DNA of 64,000 bases from Craurococcus roseus (lineage in GTDB: Bacteria; Pseudomonadota; Alphaproteobacteria; Acetobacterales; Acetobacteraceae), in NCBI RefSeq assembly GCF_039523795.1, contig NZ_BAAAFZ010000050.1:1-64000 (forward strand), in the 5' to 3' direction. The notes beneath the pieces are model-generated. The model was not told the origin of the DNA. It did not search any database and was given only the letters and a program-made list of their open reading frames with translations. Numbering within the stretch: the stretch's first letter is position 1; every line of letters starts with the position of its first letter. Of the stretch, positions 62,349 through 64,000 are shown one piece after another. The position numbers were made by a program, and so were the translations under genes.

Positions 62349-63411
62349 GCAAACCCTAGGCAGACCGGGCCGTGGCGCCGCCGCGGCCGTCGGGCCGGTT
62401 CACCAGCCAGAGGCCGGCCGCCACCAGCGCGACGGCCACCCCGAACAGCGGCCCCACCCGCTCGCCGAGCAAAGCCACGCCCGCCAGCACGCCGAAGATC
62501 GGCGTCAGGACGCTGAAGGCGGAAAGGCGCGAGGTGGAATGGCGCGCGATCAGCCAGAACCAAGCGAGGTAGCTGACCGCGGCCACGCCGACCGCCTGGT
62601 ACAGGAAGGCGGCCGCGACCAGCGGCGTGAGGGACAAGGCGAAGCCTTCGCCCAACAGGACGGAGGCCAGCAACAGCAGCGGCGCCGACACGACGAGCTG
62701 GTACAGCAGCGCTAGCGCCGGCGTGGCGGACCGCAGCCGCGTCGCCTTCAGGATCAGGGTCGTGGCCGCCCACAGCGCGCCCGCCAGGAGGCACATCGCG
62801 TCGCCGAGCAGGGTCGCTTCGCCCCCCGGCGCCAGCAAGCCCTCCGCGAAGGCCGTGACGAGGCCGAGGAAGGCGACGCCCAGCCCGGCGGCCTTGGCCG
62901 GCGTCAGCCGGTCGTCCGGCAACAGGAAATGCACGCCCAGCGCCACGAAGAACGGCGCGGTGTAGAGGAACACCACAGCGCGCGACGCGGTGGTGAAGCC
63001 GAGCCCGGTGTAGAGGAACAGGAACTCCAGCCCGAACACCGCGCCGATCGCCAAGCCTGGTAGGAGCGTGCCGTCCCGGCGCCAGCCGCCGAGGTCCACG
63101 CCCCGCCAGCGGCACCATAGGAGCAGCAGCGGCGCAGCCACGGCGGAGCGCAGCCCCGCTTGCAGCACGGGCGGGATGCCCTCCGTGCCGACCTTCATGG
63201 CCACCATGTTGAAGCCCCACGCGCCGCAGAGCAGCAGCATGGCGAAGACGGCGCGGGGCGGCAGCGCCGCGCCGCCGGCACCGCCCGCGGAAAGGACGCC
63301 CCGCGGGCGGGCTTGGCCGGACATGGGCCGGGGTTTGCATCGCGGGCAGCCGGCGGTCCAGCCCGCCCGCTGCCCGCCTTGCCGGCGGCCGCAGCGCTGC
63401 CTAGGGTTCGC
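62349..63411. repeat. 15-bp inverted repeat flanking the EamA gene
   Basis: GCAAACCCTAGGCAG (62349-62363) and CTGCCTAGGGTTCGC (63397-63411) are inverted copies matching at 14 of 15 positions. The left copy overlaps the EamA stop codon; the right lies just beyond its start. A third copy of the core, GCTAGGGTTCGC, is at 62264-62275. Between them is only the EamA gene, so this could mark a small insertion unit or a shared regulatory word. Confidence 0.4.
62356..63324 (-). CDS. EamA/DMT family exporter
   Basis: A 322-aa membrane protein with about ten hydrophobic segments in two EamA repeats (first from AMLLLCGAWGFNMVAMKVG near 28, second from LLAGALWAATTLILKATRL near 179). Conserved ends of each repeat are ALGVHFLLPDDRLTP and GVLAGVALLGERVGP. 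Members move small metabolites such as amino acids, nucleobases or drugs; no substrate hint is visible. Confidence 0.9.
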   Translation of the reverse strand: MSGQARPRGVLSAGGAGGAALPPRAVFAMLLLCGAWGFNMVAMKVGTEGIPPVLQAGLRSAVAAPLLLLWCRWRGVDLGGWRRDGTLLPGLAIGAVFGLEFLFLYTGLGFTTASRAVVFLYTAPFFVALGVHFLLPDDRLTPAKAAGLGVAFLGLVTAFAEGLLAPGGEATLLGDAMCLLAGALWAATTLILKATRLRSATPALALLYQLVVSAPLLLLASVLLGEGFALSLTPLVAAAFLYQAVGVAAVSYLAWFWLIARHSTSRLSAFSVLTPIFGVLAGVALLGERVGPLFGVAVALVAAGLWLVNRPDGRGGATARSA

Positions 63412-63439
63412 CGCTCGTCAGGGCAGAAAGGGCGCCGGC

Positions 63440-64000
63440 ATGGGCCTCAAGGCCGCGGTCATCCCGGTCACGCCGTTCCAGCAGAACTGCGCGTTGCTGT
63501 GGGACGAGGACACCGGCAGGGGCGCCGTGGTGGACCCGGGCGGCGACGTGGACCGCATCATGGCCGCCGTCGGCGAAACGGGCGCGACCGTCGAGCGCAT
63601 CCTGCTGACGCACGGCCACATGGACCACGCCGGCGGGGCCGCGGAGCTGCGCGACGCGCTCGCCGCCGGCCGGCCGACGGCGCCGCCGATCATCGGCCCG
63701 GACGAGCGCGACCGCTTCCTGTTGGAAGGCTTGGCCGAGCAGGCGGCGCGCTTCGGCATCGAGGGCGCCCGCGACGTGCTGCCGGACCGCTGGCTCTCCG
63801 AGGGCGACGAGGTGGAGGTCGCGGGCCTCCCGTTCTCGGTGCTGCACTGCCCCGGCCACACGCCCGGGCACGTGGTGTTCGTGAACGCGGCGCTGCGGTT
63901 CGCGCTGGTGGGGGACGTGCTGTTCCAGGGCTCGGTCGGCCGCACCGACTTCCCCTACGGCGACGGGCCGGCGCTGATCTCTTCGATCCGGAGCAAGCTG
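63440..64000 (+). CDS. MBL-fold hydrolase, glyoxalase II-like (partial, right edge)
   Basis: 187 codons of a metallo-beta-lactamase-fold protein cut off by the window edge. The start MGLKAAVIPVTPFQQNCALL is the usual glyoxalase-II/YcbL opening; metal motif LTHGHMDHAGG near residue 57 and LHCPGHTPGHVVFV near 136 follow, then GDVLFQGSVGRTDFPYGD, the loop specific to this subgroup. It probably hydrolyses a thioester or related small substrate. The C-terminal metal ligands lie outside the window. Confidence 0.9.
   Translation, partial: MGLKAAVIPVTPFQQNCALLWDEDTGRGAVVDPGGDVDRIMAAVGETGATVERILLTHGHMDHAGGAAELRDALAAGRPTAPPIIGPDERDRFLLEGLAEQAARFGIEGARDVLPDRWLSEGDEVEVAGLPFSVLHCPGHTPGHVVFVNAALRFALVGDVLFQGSVGRTDFPYGDGPALISSIRSKL

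Overview
The window is very GC-rich DNA with tightly packed, operon-arranged genes, frequent 1-4 bp start/stop overlaps (ATGA, GTGA, TTGA) and many GTG or TTG starts. The gene set (several Bug/TctC-type orphan binding proteins, TRAP transporters, a urea ABC transporter, acyl-CoA dehydrogenase/ligase clusters, DUF6285 next to an APH-like kinase, bactofilin, glnD, maeB) fits an alphaproteobacterium, most likely Acetobacteraceae (Roseomonas-like). This is an inference from gene content and composition only. I see no rRNA, tRNA, insertion sequence or CRISPR array. A short run of Ns beside a poly-C tract (2019-2044) marks an assembly gap.

Layout. 1-380: start of a BLUF blue-light sensor running off the left edge. 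952-3115: secreted cyclase-family protein and two tandem paralogous lipoproteins. 3381-5881: an ERF-type recombination gene with a putative LexA-like box and an upstream stretch with 108-bp-spaced repeats, then a DUF169 gene. 5984-8007: Tat-type amidohydrolase coupled to a small P-loop kinase. 8235-11835: DUF6502-DUF5666 pair divergent from a three-domain fasciclin protein. 11864-19255: a Bug binding protein, then on the minus strand speD-speE-SDR-acyl-CoA dehydrogenase-APH kinase-DUF6285-acyl-CoA ligase, which look co-transcribed. 19525-29435: a Baeyer-Villiger-type monooxygenase with a kynurenine-formamidase-like hydrolase, a TRAP transporter, an SDR, E1 alpha/beta of a 2-oxoacid or acetoin dehydrogenase, and another CoA ligase. 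29595-35573: GH16/RTX-like protein, proB, EI24 membrane protein, bactofilin, a small possible lipoprotein and an AEC carrier.

35593-41419: orphan receiver protein, MarR regulator with a palindromic upstream region, Bug protein, methyltransferase, a tiny ORF, a hydrolase and a Uma2 gene split by an in-frame TAG. 41489-50329: small ORF, DUF488, maeB, then divergent mutS-glnD. 50543-54640: TRAP-type binding protein plus a five-module hybrid histidine kinase, a likely ligand-sensing pair. 54795-64000: Bug protein, persulfide-dioxygenase-like hydrolase, the complete urtABCDE urea transporter operon, an EamA exporter flanked by a short inverted repeat, and the start of a glyoxalase-II-like hydrolase cut by the right edge.

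Most of the window reads as ordinary chromosomal metabolism. The least ordinary parts are 3.3-5.1 kb (ERF, operator-like repeats, 108-bp-spaced motif), 50.5-54.6 kb (binding protein plus hybrid kinase), the regulatory palindromes at 10.1-10.3, 29.5 and 36.7 kb, and the interrupted Uma2 gene.
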